A stretch of DNA of 64,000 nucleotides from positions 23,776,501-23,840,500 of the forward strand of contig OX637409.1 in assembly GCA_951799425.1 (NCBI GenBank), written 5' to 3'. The stretch comes from Ilex aquifolium (lineage: Eukaryota; Streptophyta; Magnoliopsida; Aquifoliales; Aquifoliaceae). Within the stretch, counting starts at the first letter, position 1; each line of letters begins with the position of its first letter. The notes under the pieces are model-generated. The model did not search any database and had not been told where the DNA came from. It was given only the letters and a program-made list of their open reading frames with translations. Positions 1-10,175 of this stretch are shown one piece after another. Made by a program: the position numbers and the translations under genes.

Positions 1-210
1 CTTCATCTCCGGAAGGGGTTTGGGCGCCAGCTTCATCTCCGGAGGGGGTCTGGGCGCCTGCTTCAGCTCCGGAGGAGGTCTGGGCGCCAGCTTCATCTCC
101 GGAAGGGGTTTGGGCGCCTGCTTCATCTCCGTAGGGGGTCTGGGCGCCAGCTTCATCTCCGGAAGGGGTCTGGGCACCTGCTTCATCTCCGGAGGGGGTC
201 TGGGCGCCTG
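1..210. repeat. 30-bp tandem repeat, seven copies, probably open to the left
   Basis: Seven head-to-tail 30-bp units run without gaps, each beginning cttcatctcc and ending tgggcgcc(a/t)g. Variants alternate (ggaagggg/ggaggggg; ccag/cctg), which suggests a 60-bp higher-order unit for part of the array. The array starts at base 1, so it probably continues outside the window. It lies downstream (minus-strand sense) of the gag remnant and is GC-rich, unlike the rest of the window. It is best read as a minisatellite inside a retrotransposon. The frames open across it are low-complexity by-products. Confidence 0.9.
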
Positions 211-585
211 CTTGGGGCTGCCTTGGGAGCTTTGGCAAGCATGAGGCCTTTTGGGGAGCTTGGGCGAGCCTGGGACCTGGAGAGCTCCCTTGGGCAAGCT
301 CCACTGAAGTAGGTGGCATTTTGGCGAGGAAGCCTGCGTAGAGGGGCGTGCAAAGGCTGATCTGGGTGACCAGGATGACCAGGCAACTGTGTACGCTGAT
401 CTAATGAAGTCCCTCGGGTTGCAGATGACCTAAGTTTGAAGATCCTGCCTAGAGATGGCAAAAATAATGTTATTCCAAACATTAAAATATTTAACATGAT
501 TACCTGGAGAGAGAGGCAGGCTGCTTGCGCGAGAGCAAATGCAGAGTTTGATGACTGTTCGTGAAAGAGCTACACCTTTTGAGGT

Positions 586-1090
586 CTAGCTTTTGGCGAC
601 CCATGAGAGAGTCTTTAAGCTGGAGGTAAGGGCTGCTTGCTTGAGAGCAGTGCAGAGGTAGGTGGGTTGCCTGCTTGAGAGCAGTGCAGAGATAGGCTGC
701 CTGCTTAAGAGTATAGCAGAGATATGCCAGGCTTTTTTGGCGACCCGCGAGAGAGCTGCTAAGTTGGAAATAGGCTGTCTGCTTAAGAGCAGTGCAGAGA
801 TAGACAGTCTGCTTAAGAGCAGAGCAGGGATATGACAAGCTTTTGGGCGACCCGCAAGAGAGTCGCTAAGCTGCAGATAGGCTGCCTGTTTGAGAATAGT
901 GCAGAGGCCAAGCTTTTTTGGCGACCCGCGAGAGAGCCGCTAAGCCGGAGATAGGCTGCCTGTTTGAGAACAGTGCAGATGCCAAGTTTTTTGGCGACTC
1001 GCGAGAGAGCTGCTAAGCTAGAGATAGACTGCCTGTTTGAGAACAGTGCAGAGGCAGGTCAATCTTTTGACGATCCGCGAGATGATTCGT
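586..1090. repeat. ~73-bp tandem repeat with internal sub-repeats
   Basis: Units begin gctttttggcgacccgcgag and continue through a 'gagatagrctgcctgyttgagaayagtgcagag' type segment. Starts are near 586, 730, 839, 912, 986 and 1063. The last full units are about 73 bp. The first two are longer because the 'gcctgcttaagagcagtgcagagat' segment is itself duplicated inside them. The array abuts the 3' part of the decayed gag on the minus strand, so it probably belongs to the same gypsy element. Confidence 0.8.
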
Positions 1091-2190
1091 CTCGCCTAAA
1101 CTTGTTGATTTCCTCAGCATTCATATATTTTTTAGCTTTTGCCAATAGTTCTAGCATGCTCTTTGGTGGTCGCTTCATCATGGAGAAAAGGAAAGCTCGA
1201 TGATCGGAGGCCTCCCAGAAAGGCTGTCATGCTGACTTTTTCATTGGGTTCTTCGACTTGAAGGACCCCCTCATTAAAACGAGTGAGGTAGTTTCTCAGA
1301 CTTTCATCTTGGTCCTGCTTTATGCTGAGCAGATGGGTGACAGGCTTCTACTGGCGACGTCCACCAATGAACTATGCCACAAATGATCTGCTCAGTTCGA
1401 CGAAGGAGCCTATGGAGGTCGGGGTGAGTTTGGCGAACCATTGTCACGCTGATCCCTTCAAGGTGGTTGGGAACGCCCTACACATGATCTCGTCGGGGAC
1501 ATTGTGCAGCTGCATTAGAGTTTTGTAAGTTTCGAGGTGGTCTAATGGATCCTTCGTTCCGTCAAAGATCTCCATAGATGGCATTTTAAACTTTTGAGGA
1601 AGGGGATAGTTCGCCACGTTTGGCTTGAAAGGTGTGTCTGTTCGCCTTACGAGGTAGTCCATTGTCTCGGGTCCCTGTGCCTTCATGGCGTTGAAGACGT
1701 CACCCAGTTGATTTTGTACCTCCTTAATTTTCTTATCCCAATGGTTGGGAGCTCCTCTTGAATTGTCATGGAAATGACTCTCATGCTTCATGCTCTGGTT
1801 TTCACCCTTATCCTCTTGGAGATGAGGGTCTCCACCGTGAGGAGCAGGAGTTGGAGGAGGAGGAGGTGGAGGTCCCTCATGGGGAGCTCCCCCATGCTGG
1901 GCTTCCAAGGGGGCTCCCATGGGTAGGGCGCCCAAATGGGCTCCAAAGGTGGTGCCCAGATGGGGAGCACCCATGTGGGGAGCTCATTGACGCCCAAGGC
2001 GTGGAACTCCTCTCACTTGAGGTCCAGGTTGTGCTCCTCCTTGCGCAGCGAGCATTAGTTGAAGGATCTGTTGGTTCTGGGGCACAAGCTCCTGCATGGT
2101 CTCCAACATCTGCTGTGTACTTGGGACAGGATTGGTTGGGGGAGGAGCAACCTACTCTTCTCTTGGTTGGTTATCCTCAGGCTGGTTCAT
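1060..2190 (-). pseudogene. Ty3/gypsy retrotransposon gag, decayed
   Basis: Minus-strand capsid-precursor gene of a plant LTR retrotransposon. The ATG at 2190 (MNQPEDNQ) starts a Gln/Pro-rich N-terminal region. This leads into a Pro/Gly/His-rich linker and then the retrotransposon gag domain, with the family motif FDGTKDPLDHLETYKTLM near 1530-1590, LLSIKQDQDESLRNYL near 1300 and a FLGGL motif further on. One reading frame can be followed most of the way, but it is interrupted by stops: TAG near 2155, TGA near 1985, TGA at 1444-1446 and TAG near 1350. Several of these fit C-to-T decay of CGA or CAG codons. No protease or polymerase region is present in the window. The element is inactive. Confidence 0.88.
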
Positions 2191-2251
2191 CGATCAGGTA
2201 GTGATCGCCATTGATTCAACAGAGAAAGTGTTTAGAAATGAGAATTTTGTC

Positions 2252-2271
2252 GATTCCCACAGATGGCGCCA
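2252..2271 (-). other. Retrotransposon primer-binding site
   Basis: Directly inside the LTR end, on the minus strand, lies TGGCGCCATCTGTGGGAA. This is the TGGCGCC-type primer-binding sequence common in plant gypsy elements. The first bases fit the 3' end of tRNA-Asp; the tRNA assignment is from family knowledge. Confidence 0.65.
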
Positions 2272-2274
2272 AAC

Positions 2275-2848
2275 TGATGATGCACAAATCGGTTTCCGTG
2301 CAAGTTCAACAGTCAAGAAGGTGAATGAGTATTGATGAGTGTGCAGTAAACAAACAATAAATGACAAAAATAGCAAATAAAAGATCAACACAGAGGTTTA
2401 TAGTGGTTCGGCCGTGGTCTACGTCCACTTTGAATGGCAGCGGTGTTCTTTATTAATGAATAATTGTCACTGGAGGGTTTACACCGGAGAGTTACAGTGC
2501 TTTGAGAGAGAGAGGAGCAACAATGTTGTCCAAGGTAGGAGAGGAGGTTTATTGGGAGGCGTGCCCTAGATGATGAAAGGGCTTACATTTATAGAGTTAG
2601 AGTTTGGAGGTGAGGCGGTGACGTGAGGGAGGAGTTTCCTACTTGTTTTGGTAATTACAAATTTGGTAGGGTTTCTCCGTGCGCCGCATTTCTCTCCCTC
2701 GTACTCCAATTCCTTCAGAGGAGGGCCCCAGCTAGATTGGACTTGAACTTGGACTTGGTGGGTCTTTGCATGGTTGGACTCTTCAATCGAGGTTGGACAT
2801 TTTTCACATAAATTGGGCTATTTGAGCTTGACCCATCAATATTTAACA
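2275..2848 (-). mobile_element. 5' LTR of the gypsy element
   Basis: On the minus strand the segment starts TGTTAAATATTGATGGG and ends TGCATCATCA next to the primer-binding site, giving TG...CA termini and a length of about 574 bp. A TATA-like CTATAAATG lies at about 2588-2600 (minus). The downstream part contains the 'gtggttcggcc...tacgtccac' block (2403-2431) often seen in plant gypsy LTRs. The partner LTR is not in the window, so the left boundary relies on the TG terminus only. Confidence 0.7.
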
Positions 2849-5800
2849 CTTAAAATATATTAAATAAATTTTTTTCATATGTTTTGATACGAACACGACA
2901 CAAAAATATATGACATATAGGTCACACGACACGAATTGGCACCCCTAATTATTTTTCAATTTTTCTTTTTGGATACAAAATTATAGTTAGGGCTTTCAAT
3001 TTTCAAAATATTTGAAAAAAAATACCCTAATCTTTATTCATTTCAACATCTACATGGAATTCCTTGGGACAAGTCCAAGAAGTCTTATTCAAGTTCTTTA
3101 GCCTCAGACAACCAAGTCCAATTTTCACCTTTTTTTTTTTTCAAGCTCAAGGGATAATCGGGGTGAAACATCTGTATAGGCGTGATCATAGCAGTGGAAC
3201 CTATAAGGGAAGCCTATCAGTGGGGCCTAAACTGCAAAAAATTATAGGCATTCTCAAGGGCTAACTCAAGTTATATGTACCACTGTTAATTAAACTGAGC
3301 TTTGAGTTTGACTTGAGTTCGGTTCGGGTTCGGCTCGTTTAAGTTCGATTCATTTTCTAAACAAGTCTAAACTTGAACAAGTTTTAAGACTCGTTTAGAA
3401 AACAAGTCCTACAAGTTTGGCTCAAACTCGACAAGCTCGACTCGTTTATGTGCAAATACTCAGATTTGGCTCGGGCTCGACTTGTTTTTGACTCGTTCAG
3501 GCTCGGCTCGTTTCTTAAACGAGCCGAACTTGAACAATTTTTTAGGCTTGATTAAGAAACAAGTTTTTCAAGTCCGGTTCAAACTCGTTCGATGAGCCGA
3601 ACTTAAACAATTTTTTAGGCTTGATTAAGAAACAAGTTTTTCAAGTTCGGTTCAAACTCGTTCGACTAACAGCCCTAGTCATAGCCTTCCCTCCTCCCGC
3701 ACAACACAAAACTGTTAATGGGAATAAGGAGAGTACTCATAAATCAAACGTTGTTTACTAATTTCATGTGAGTCAGGAAGACCCTAAACGAAGCACTGTA
3801 AGCCACTGGACCACCACCCCCGTTGTCAATTTTTACCTAATTGGAAAAAATATATTTTATAAACTATCTCACTTTAATCCTCACTTTTATCATTTTTTAG
3901 CTTTACAATCTAAAATTCTAGTATATGACCAATTGTCCGATAAAATGGTATTTAATTTGGTAACAAAGAGTATAATGTGCACACTTTTGGACCTTAGAGT
4001 CGTGAACAATTCTGGTCTCGAAATTATCAATTCTATTACTTAAGTGTGTCCATGATCAGATAATCTAAACATAGATTGAAAAATTTTAAGGATTAAAGTG
4101 ACAATGAGAAAGAGATTGAAACGAGACGATCATTTTCTTGTGTTTTATTCTCACACAAGGCTTTGTGAGTGTTTTACTTTTTTTTTTTACCCCATTTTAG
4201 CCTCTTTATTTTCCTTTCATTTTCTTTGTTTTCAATGAAGCAAATAACAATGAAAAATAGCAAATTAAAAAGTGAGGGGCTCTAATTTCAAAATATTTGC
4301 ATACATTTCCCAAACCTTTATATATTCTTCAATTTTAGATGAATTCTTCTAGAAAAATCTTGGATTGCAAAATAATTAAATTCTACTAAATTTCTATTGG
4401 CTTAATACAACTACATCCTAATTTTAATCTATTAATTGGTTTATAGACGCGTTACATATAAATAATTTGAGAGTTACAATTAAAAAAAAAAAAAACTATT
4501 TGCGAGTATTAGTCCTTACTATACCTTATTAGTGTTCCGTAGTAATCAAGAGATACCAAAAATCTCCCTACTAATTATAGAATACACATATGTTTAAGAA
4601 AAATTGAAAAGTTTCTGAACTAATTATGAAATACGGATATGTTGAGGGACAATTGAAAAGTAAAAATGAGGGTGAAGATAACATAAGAGATAATATAAGG
4701 ATTAATTTTAACGGGTATTATATGCGAGGAGTGTTTTTGTAACAAGTTATGAATGTTAGGGGTCACCGTATTATTTTTGTATTGTCAAAGGGTGTCTGTG
4801 CTATTTGATCAAATGTCAAGGTGTGAGTGAAATTTACCCTTACATTATTCATCTGTCATACTTGAGAGAATAATTTGCAACCAAATAAATTACAATTAAC
4901 ATAAAAATAAATCTAAAATAAATCATTACAATAACTAGAATATTTATTCAAGAATTATATCGAATATATTCACAATAGGCAAAGGAGAAAATCAGTGCAG
5001 CTATTAAAAATTTTAACTAGGAACAATGACAATGTACATAACCACCCCAAATGAAGCCTTATTCTTTTTTTATTTTTTTTTTTAGTTTTGCTTAGCAAAA
5101 AAAGGTGGGGGCAAAGGAGAGCGTCCAAAGACCACCCTCGATAGGCCCTTATTAGTGAGATTATAAGGCCTGTGACCACGTCCGTTACACCTCTCGAAAA
5201 CAAACTTAATTAGACTAGCATAACAGTCAACCACCGAATCTCAATGTGGACTTTAAAACTCGAACCTCCAATATCAGGATGAGACGTTCAGCCGGTACCC
5301 GTACTAGAACACCCTACTCGGTGGTAAATGAGGCCTTACTCACAACCCTCATCTAACACACACACAAAAAAAAAAAAACATGAGAGATTTTCTTATTGTC
5401 AAAAACAAAACCCCAACTATTCACATATTTCACCAACCATGGGGAATTTATATTTATTCCCTAAATAATAGTAGGTGAATTTATACCCTGGATTTATTGT
5501 CTGGGCTATTTTTTAACATTTCATTTTTTTTAAGCCAAAGAATTATACAACAACTTTGATTATTTCTTAACATTTCGCTTATACTTTCCGGGAAAAAAAA
5601 ACATTTTCCTTTTTTTTTTATCCAGAGATTTATACAGCAACTTTTGAAAGCATCTGTCAAAGTGCAAATCAAGATGAATGCATTTTTGGAAGTAAAAACA
5701 ATAAAATGCAGCAAAAGACATAAGTTTCAACATCCTGGCATACCAAGCAAAGGTGAAAAATGCAAGAACTACAACTATACAATGGTTATTAAAGGGTCTT

Positions 5801-5950
5801 CAGGTAATCTTACTGGATACAGCAGAACTAACCTTTTCTTCCTAAGCCAAAGACACAATTACAAAGTTCAATGGATTAATCTCAACCCCTAAACTCCTAA
5901 TAAAAATTGGGTAATGTCATTGGCACTCCGAAAACAATTTCAGGCGCTTC
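2849..5950. other. Intergenic, repeat debris
   Basis: No gene recognised. At 2875-2945 there is a fragment of a 'gacacgaattggcacccc' type element end, related in style to 39295-40073. At 3287-3680 lies a low-copy dispersed repeat (listed separately). At about 5090-5330 (minus sense) a segment with 'gtaccggctgaacgtctcat' and 'ggaggttcgagtttt' looks like an old SINE-type sequence with a B-box-like motif. The remainder is AT-rich with poly-A/T runs. Confidence 0.5.
3287..3680. repeat. Dispersed 'gagccgaac' repeat, copy 1, with internal duplication
   Basis: The sequence is rich in variants of 'ttcggctcgttt' and its complement. A ~75-bp piece (cgaacttgaacaatttttta onward) occurs twice in tandem at about 3525-3600 and 3597-3668. 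Related sequence is found at 9680-9960 and 50870-51070. The ends resemble (a/g)gggctgttagtcgaacgag. This is probably a non-autonomous DNA transposon family; no target duplication was identified. Confidence 0.6.
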
Positions 5951-6024
5951 GTTCCATCTTCAGTGATGGTGTAAAAATATGACTAATAATATGTTCCAAA
6001 CTTGGTTTTGTAAACTCGCGTAAA

Positions 6025-7178
6025 TCAAAACTCATATGGATCAAAATGTGTGATTTCTGCTTTTGGTGATGCTCGAGGAAATTGTATCAAGTCTTCCAAT
6101 ATTCTGGATCTACCATCATAAACTTTTGCAAAAATTACCAATTTTTCAAGAACAGTTGAGCATGCTAACAGAATCTTGAGAAACTCCACCTTGAGAAAGT
6201 CCATTTCCGGCTGCACTCCAGAGAAAAGTGCAAACACTTTTCGAAGCTGATTCAAGGAAAATTGCGACTTTTTTGCGCTTTCAAATACTCTACAATGGAT
6301 TCCATGTTATGAATCGAAGAGCAGGATATCTAGAAAAGAAATTAAAAAATAAATGTCATATCAATCTCAACCTTGCGAATATACATAATCAAGAGAATAT
6401 TAAAAACCAACTCACTAGAATCTTCAAGTTCTTGCAAGTTGGGGGAACTTCTGATCAAGCAAAGAGCACAAGAGCTCTCTTCAATCTTTCCAAATCGCAC
6501 ACTAGATAAATCCATGAATTTGAGGTGGTCCAATATACGAGGAAGTCTCTTTAGTACATTATCTACACCCAACAACTTCAAAGAAATGGACCAAAAGGAA
6601 GAAGTAAGAAACATGTTTTGCATTGAAGGTCCACTATGTACCTAAACAATAAACATAGAGCTTTCTTACCTCCAAAAGTATACCATCCAGCTTCAGTTTC
6701 TCAATAACAGGTTGACAATTTGAAAACATGATAACATCTGAGGTTTTCCCTTCCTCATGACTATAATTCAAATGCCTGAACATGAACCTCAGTGAAATTT
6801 CCTCAAGAAGAGGGGCATGCTTGAAACAAATGGATTTGAAAATGCCACAAAAGGTGAAAATTTTGAGTCTAGGACAATCAATTTCAATGTAATCAAACTC
6901 TGTGATGCCAATCCACTTCAATTGTTCAAGCTGCGGGGAATTAGAGATCAACCATGCAAACCTTTCAGGTACAACTGTAACATTTACAAGCTCAAGGCCA
7001 ACAAGCCTGGAAAATCCTTTGAACGTAGGTGGAGGTTCGAATACACAATTAAAAAGATGCAAACGCCTTAGTTGTAGGAAGGTGAACAGGTGAGAAGGCA
7101 ATACATGGGGATCCTTTCTGTGATATCAGTTAGCAAATTACTGATAATATCTGAACCAGAACTCCTAACCTCCCTCAT
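6025..7178 (-). pseudogene. F-box/FBD/LRR pseudogene A (F-box deleted)
   Basis: Minus-strand relative of the At1g13570-type F-box/FBD/LRR family, whose members act as substrate receptors of SCF E3 ligases. The ATG at 7178 gives MREVRSSGSDIISNLL. The sequence then jumps within about 20 codons to the LRR segment (LPSHLFTFLQLRRLHLF at 7101), so roughly 330 bp holding most of the F-box and the first repeats is gone, and the join shifts the frame. The LRR exon is open to about 6670. The middle exon (LLGVDNVLKRLP...) lies at about 6570-6400. The C-terminal FBD exon (6025-6310) has a further frameshift near 6260 and a short duplication (EMDFLKVEFLKILLACS against EMEFVKVLLACS in the other copies). 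The locus is non-functional as an F-box protein. Confidence 0.85.
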
Positions 7179-7839
7179 CAAAGATTTTTTATCGAATTTC
7201 CTGGAAATCAATAGCAAGGAAGACAATTAAATTATAGGATCAAATTTTGTATACAGGTACCACCAAGTACCAGACCCATATGATCACATTTTTAGAAGAA
7301 TTTAGGATGAACACAAAACCAACAGTACATGAAAGAACTAAAAAGGCACAAGCCATCATAATTCATAAACAATCTTCCACTTCAACAGTCTTTGCAACTA
7401 TGAATAAAATTAAGTTGAACATTCACACTTAGAATTGGGGTGTCAACTCTGACTCATTAACAAGAATTCGACACGACACGATTCTAAAATTGACACGATT
7501 ATTAAATAATACGCATGATAAATGGTATAGATTAATGTTTGATACTTAGAACACACTAAATAATTTTTTTTTTTTCGTGGGTCTCGACACCAAGTCGACC
7601 CTACTTAGAATCAACCCTTTTTTTTTTTTTGAAAATTATCTATTTGATCAACTCACAGCTTTCGGAGGATGGCATTGGCACATATTCCAGATAGAGACCA
7701 TAAATATCAAGAAATTATTAAAATATTTGACTTTTGGAAATGTATGGGACTGGGATATGAATTTTTTTGTTTTATTTTCCGAATGAAACAATTGAAAAAA
7801 TAAGTATTTTTCAGATTTTTTTTTTTTTTTTTGCAAATT

Positions 7840-8190
7840 GTAGCGCACGAAAAATTCATTGAAAATAATAAAATTAGTATTTTCAAGACAAAAATCTGAA
7901 AATTGTTCTGCAAGAAAATTCCAACGAAAATATAAAATAAGTATTTTCACGACAAAAAAATCCGAAAATTGTTGTGCAAGAAAAATCCATTGGAAAAAAT
8001 AAACTTAGTATTTTCAAGACAAAGAAATCTCAAAATTGTTGTGCAAGAAATTCCATTGAAAATAAATACAACAAGTATTTTCTAAAATCTAAAAAATTTG
8101 TTTGTGCAAGAAAATTCCATTGAAAAAAATTAAATAAATATTTTCAAGCAAAAAAAAATCTGAAAATTGATGTGCAAGAAAACTACAATC
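7840..8190. repeat. Degenerate ~65-75-bp tandem repeat
   Basis: The phrase 'aaaattgttgtgcaagaaaattccattgaaaa...aagtattttcaagacaaaa' recurs about five times with small indels between 7840 and 8190. It is AT-rich and not coding. Confidence 0.7.
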
Positions 8191-8309
8191 TCCGAAATCA
8201 AGCCAACCTGCCATTGATCTATAGACACACAAACATATATCTCTGCTTATAAGTTATTAGTTACAAACATCTACACATAAAGGGCGGGAAGAGAGAGAGA
8301 GAGGCCTTA

Positions 8310-8647
8310 GAGCAACTCCAAATGAGTTGTCGTTTTGGGGTGCCAAATCACTCATTTGTAATCTTGAACAGTGTTTTGTCATTCTTGAATTATAAATTTA
8401 CTCCAATGACAAATGCCAAAATGGGGTGTCATTTTAATATTCTTTACGACCATTTTAATATTTTAATATTCTTTGCAACCTCTCCCTTTCTCTCTCCAGA
8501 AGTTAGAAAATTGTCACCCCGAGCGTATTGTTGTCATTTTTCAACTCTTGATGCCACCCCTCTTGGAGTGAAATTTTTTGAATTTGAGTTGGCATTTTGA
8601 CAGTTATAAGATTGCCACCCCTGATACCACCTCCCTTGGAGTTGCTC
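8310..8647. mobile_element. Tourist/PIF-Harbinger-like MITE
   Basis: A 338-bp element starts GAGCAACTCCAA and ends TTGGAGTTGCTC, with perfect 12-bp terminal inverted repeats. It is flanked by TTA on both sides (8307-8309 and 8648-8650). It contains no coding sequence. The 3-bp TTA duplication is the PIF/Harbinger signature. Confidence 0.88.
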
Positions 8648-8651
8648 TTAC

Positions 8652-8790
8652 CTGCAAGCTGCCATCGTGACGAAGATTAGAGATAGTAGAGGGAAATGAT
8701 AGAGAGATAATCTTGAAGTCAAATTCCGGCGAGTAGATAGCCGAATTCCAGCGAAGGGTTTTTCTCTGACTCGCACTCTGTTTTAGTGTC
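8652..8790 (-). promoter_or_regulatory. Probable 5' UTR exon of locus A
   Basis: This segment is upstream of locus A and ends (minus sense) in GGCAGCTTGCAG followed by GTAAGA. It is GC-richer than its surroundings and has CT-rich stretches, like plant leaders. It is called by analogy with the untranslated first exons of D and E. The transcription start is not visible. Confidence 0.4.
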
Positions 8791-10175
8791 TCTATAATAA
8801 TTTTCCTATATATATATTCTTAAGAAATCGCAAAAGATGCACAAAAATTCCTTAGTATATGTGTATATATTTTCGTCAGTATATGACTATGCAATTCATT
8901 TGATGTACAAATCTTCATATTTTTTCTTACAATTAAAAATTATCTCATCACGTCTTATAATTTTTTGGTGGCTGCTATGTAAATCTGCAATGCCAGTAAT
9001 TAAATACATACTACCGGAGCATCTCGAGATATTGTCAAAGAAACTTTGCTATCAAAGCTACTTTGTCAAATAAATCTTCCTAAACATTTTGGTTAGACTT
9101 AATTTTGAATTTGTATATATAAATATTTGATTTGATTATATGGCCCAATCCAAAGTGATTACATTATAAAATTGAATAGAAATTCAAAAGTAATTTGAAA
9201 AAATTCAGTTATAATTAAATTATCTAGATTGTGAAAATAAATTTTTTCATATTTTAAAATCAATTTTGAATCCGAGTTTACAAATCAGATTTAAATACAA
9301 TTTGGCCAATATCTTATCTAAATTCACGCATAATCCGTAGCGGTGGGCTTAATATGACCCTACCTTAAAGAAGTTTCTCGTCACTTAAAAAAATAAAAAT
9401 AAAAAAATAACACCAACAATTTAATAATCCCATATTTATAGTTGTGCATTGAATCATAAATCATAATCTCTATTTTCCTTTTATACTAGAGTGTCGGAAT
9501 GGTCAGTGTAATTTAGTCCAATCTCAACCCCTAATACTCGAAATAAACAGTCTTTAGAATTGTCATTTTTTTATAGTCATACTAATTAATTTCTAATTGG
9601 GTTTAAAAAGGGAGTAAAAATTTGTTCCCCATGATAATTATTCAAATAGACAAACAACAAAAACTCAAGCATGCAATGCATTGAACCGACTTACTCGAGT
9701 TCGGCTAAGATAGAGCTCAACTCAAACTTGACTCCTGTTCTTAACAAGCCGAGTTTAAACAATTTTTTAAACTAATTTAGAAAACGAGCCTAAAAAAATT
9801 CAGTTCAAGGTCATAAAACTTTACTCATTTATATGTAAAATAATTGAGTTACTCGAACTTGGCTCAAGGTTGGCTTGTTTTCTAAATAATTTGAACTTGA
9901 ATAATTTTTCAAACTCATTTAAAAAAATAAGCTCAACAAGGTTGACTTGATTATCACCCCTAAATGCATTTACAATTAAACACACCTCCTTCTGAATTGA
10001 ACTCAGACATTAACAATGAGAGCTTCTTGCAACAAAACACTGGTCCAAACTCCCAACTTTGGGCATGGATGTGTCACAAAACATTTGGCAGAGACTATTC
10101 TGTTCCAAACTTGGCTTTGTAAACATGGTTTTCGTTGTCATTGCAATAAATTACTGAAAAATTAACACAAATAAA
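8791..10175. other. Intergenic between loci A and B
   Basis: AT-rich spacer with no recognisable gene. A second copy of the 'gagccgaac' dispersed repeat lies at 9680-9960, ending gattatcacccctaaatgc. Confidence 0.5.

Larger units (their letters stand above)
7202..8651 (-). other. Presumed 5' UTR intron of locus A
   Basis: On the minus strand a donor CAG|GTAAGA lies at 8652/8651. An acceptor TTTCCAG|GAAATTC lies at 7201/7200, the same place as in the other copies (TTTCCAG|GA). The intron holds a fragment of the 'gacacgacacg' element (7437-7560), poly-A/T tracts, four to five diverged copies of a 'gtgcaagaaaattccattgaaaa' motif (7845-8190) and a MITE (8310-8647). Confidence 0.55.

Noticed and set aside
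1-210. CRISPR-like array (30-bp regular repeats)
   Set aside because: Units are contiguous with no unique spacers, and the genome is plant nuclear.
20-244. Glycine-rich open frame over the 30-bp repeat
   Set aside because: It is produced by the tandem repeat (30 is a multiple of 3), continues to the window edge and has no start context or domain.
1758-2201. 147-codon plus-strand frame
   Set aside because: It is antisense to the recognisable gag and has no family motif; low-complexity Glu/Gly content comes from the Pro/His-rich gag linker.
5090-5330. tRNA gene suggested by a 'ggttcgagttt' motif
   Set aside because: No cloverleaf or A-box at proper spacing; better explained as an old SINE-like sequence.
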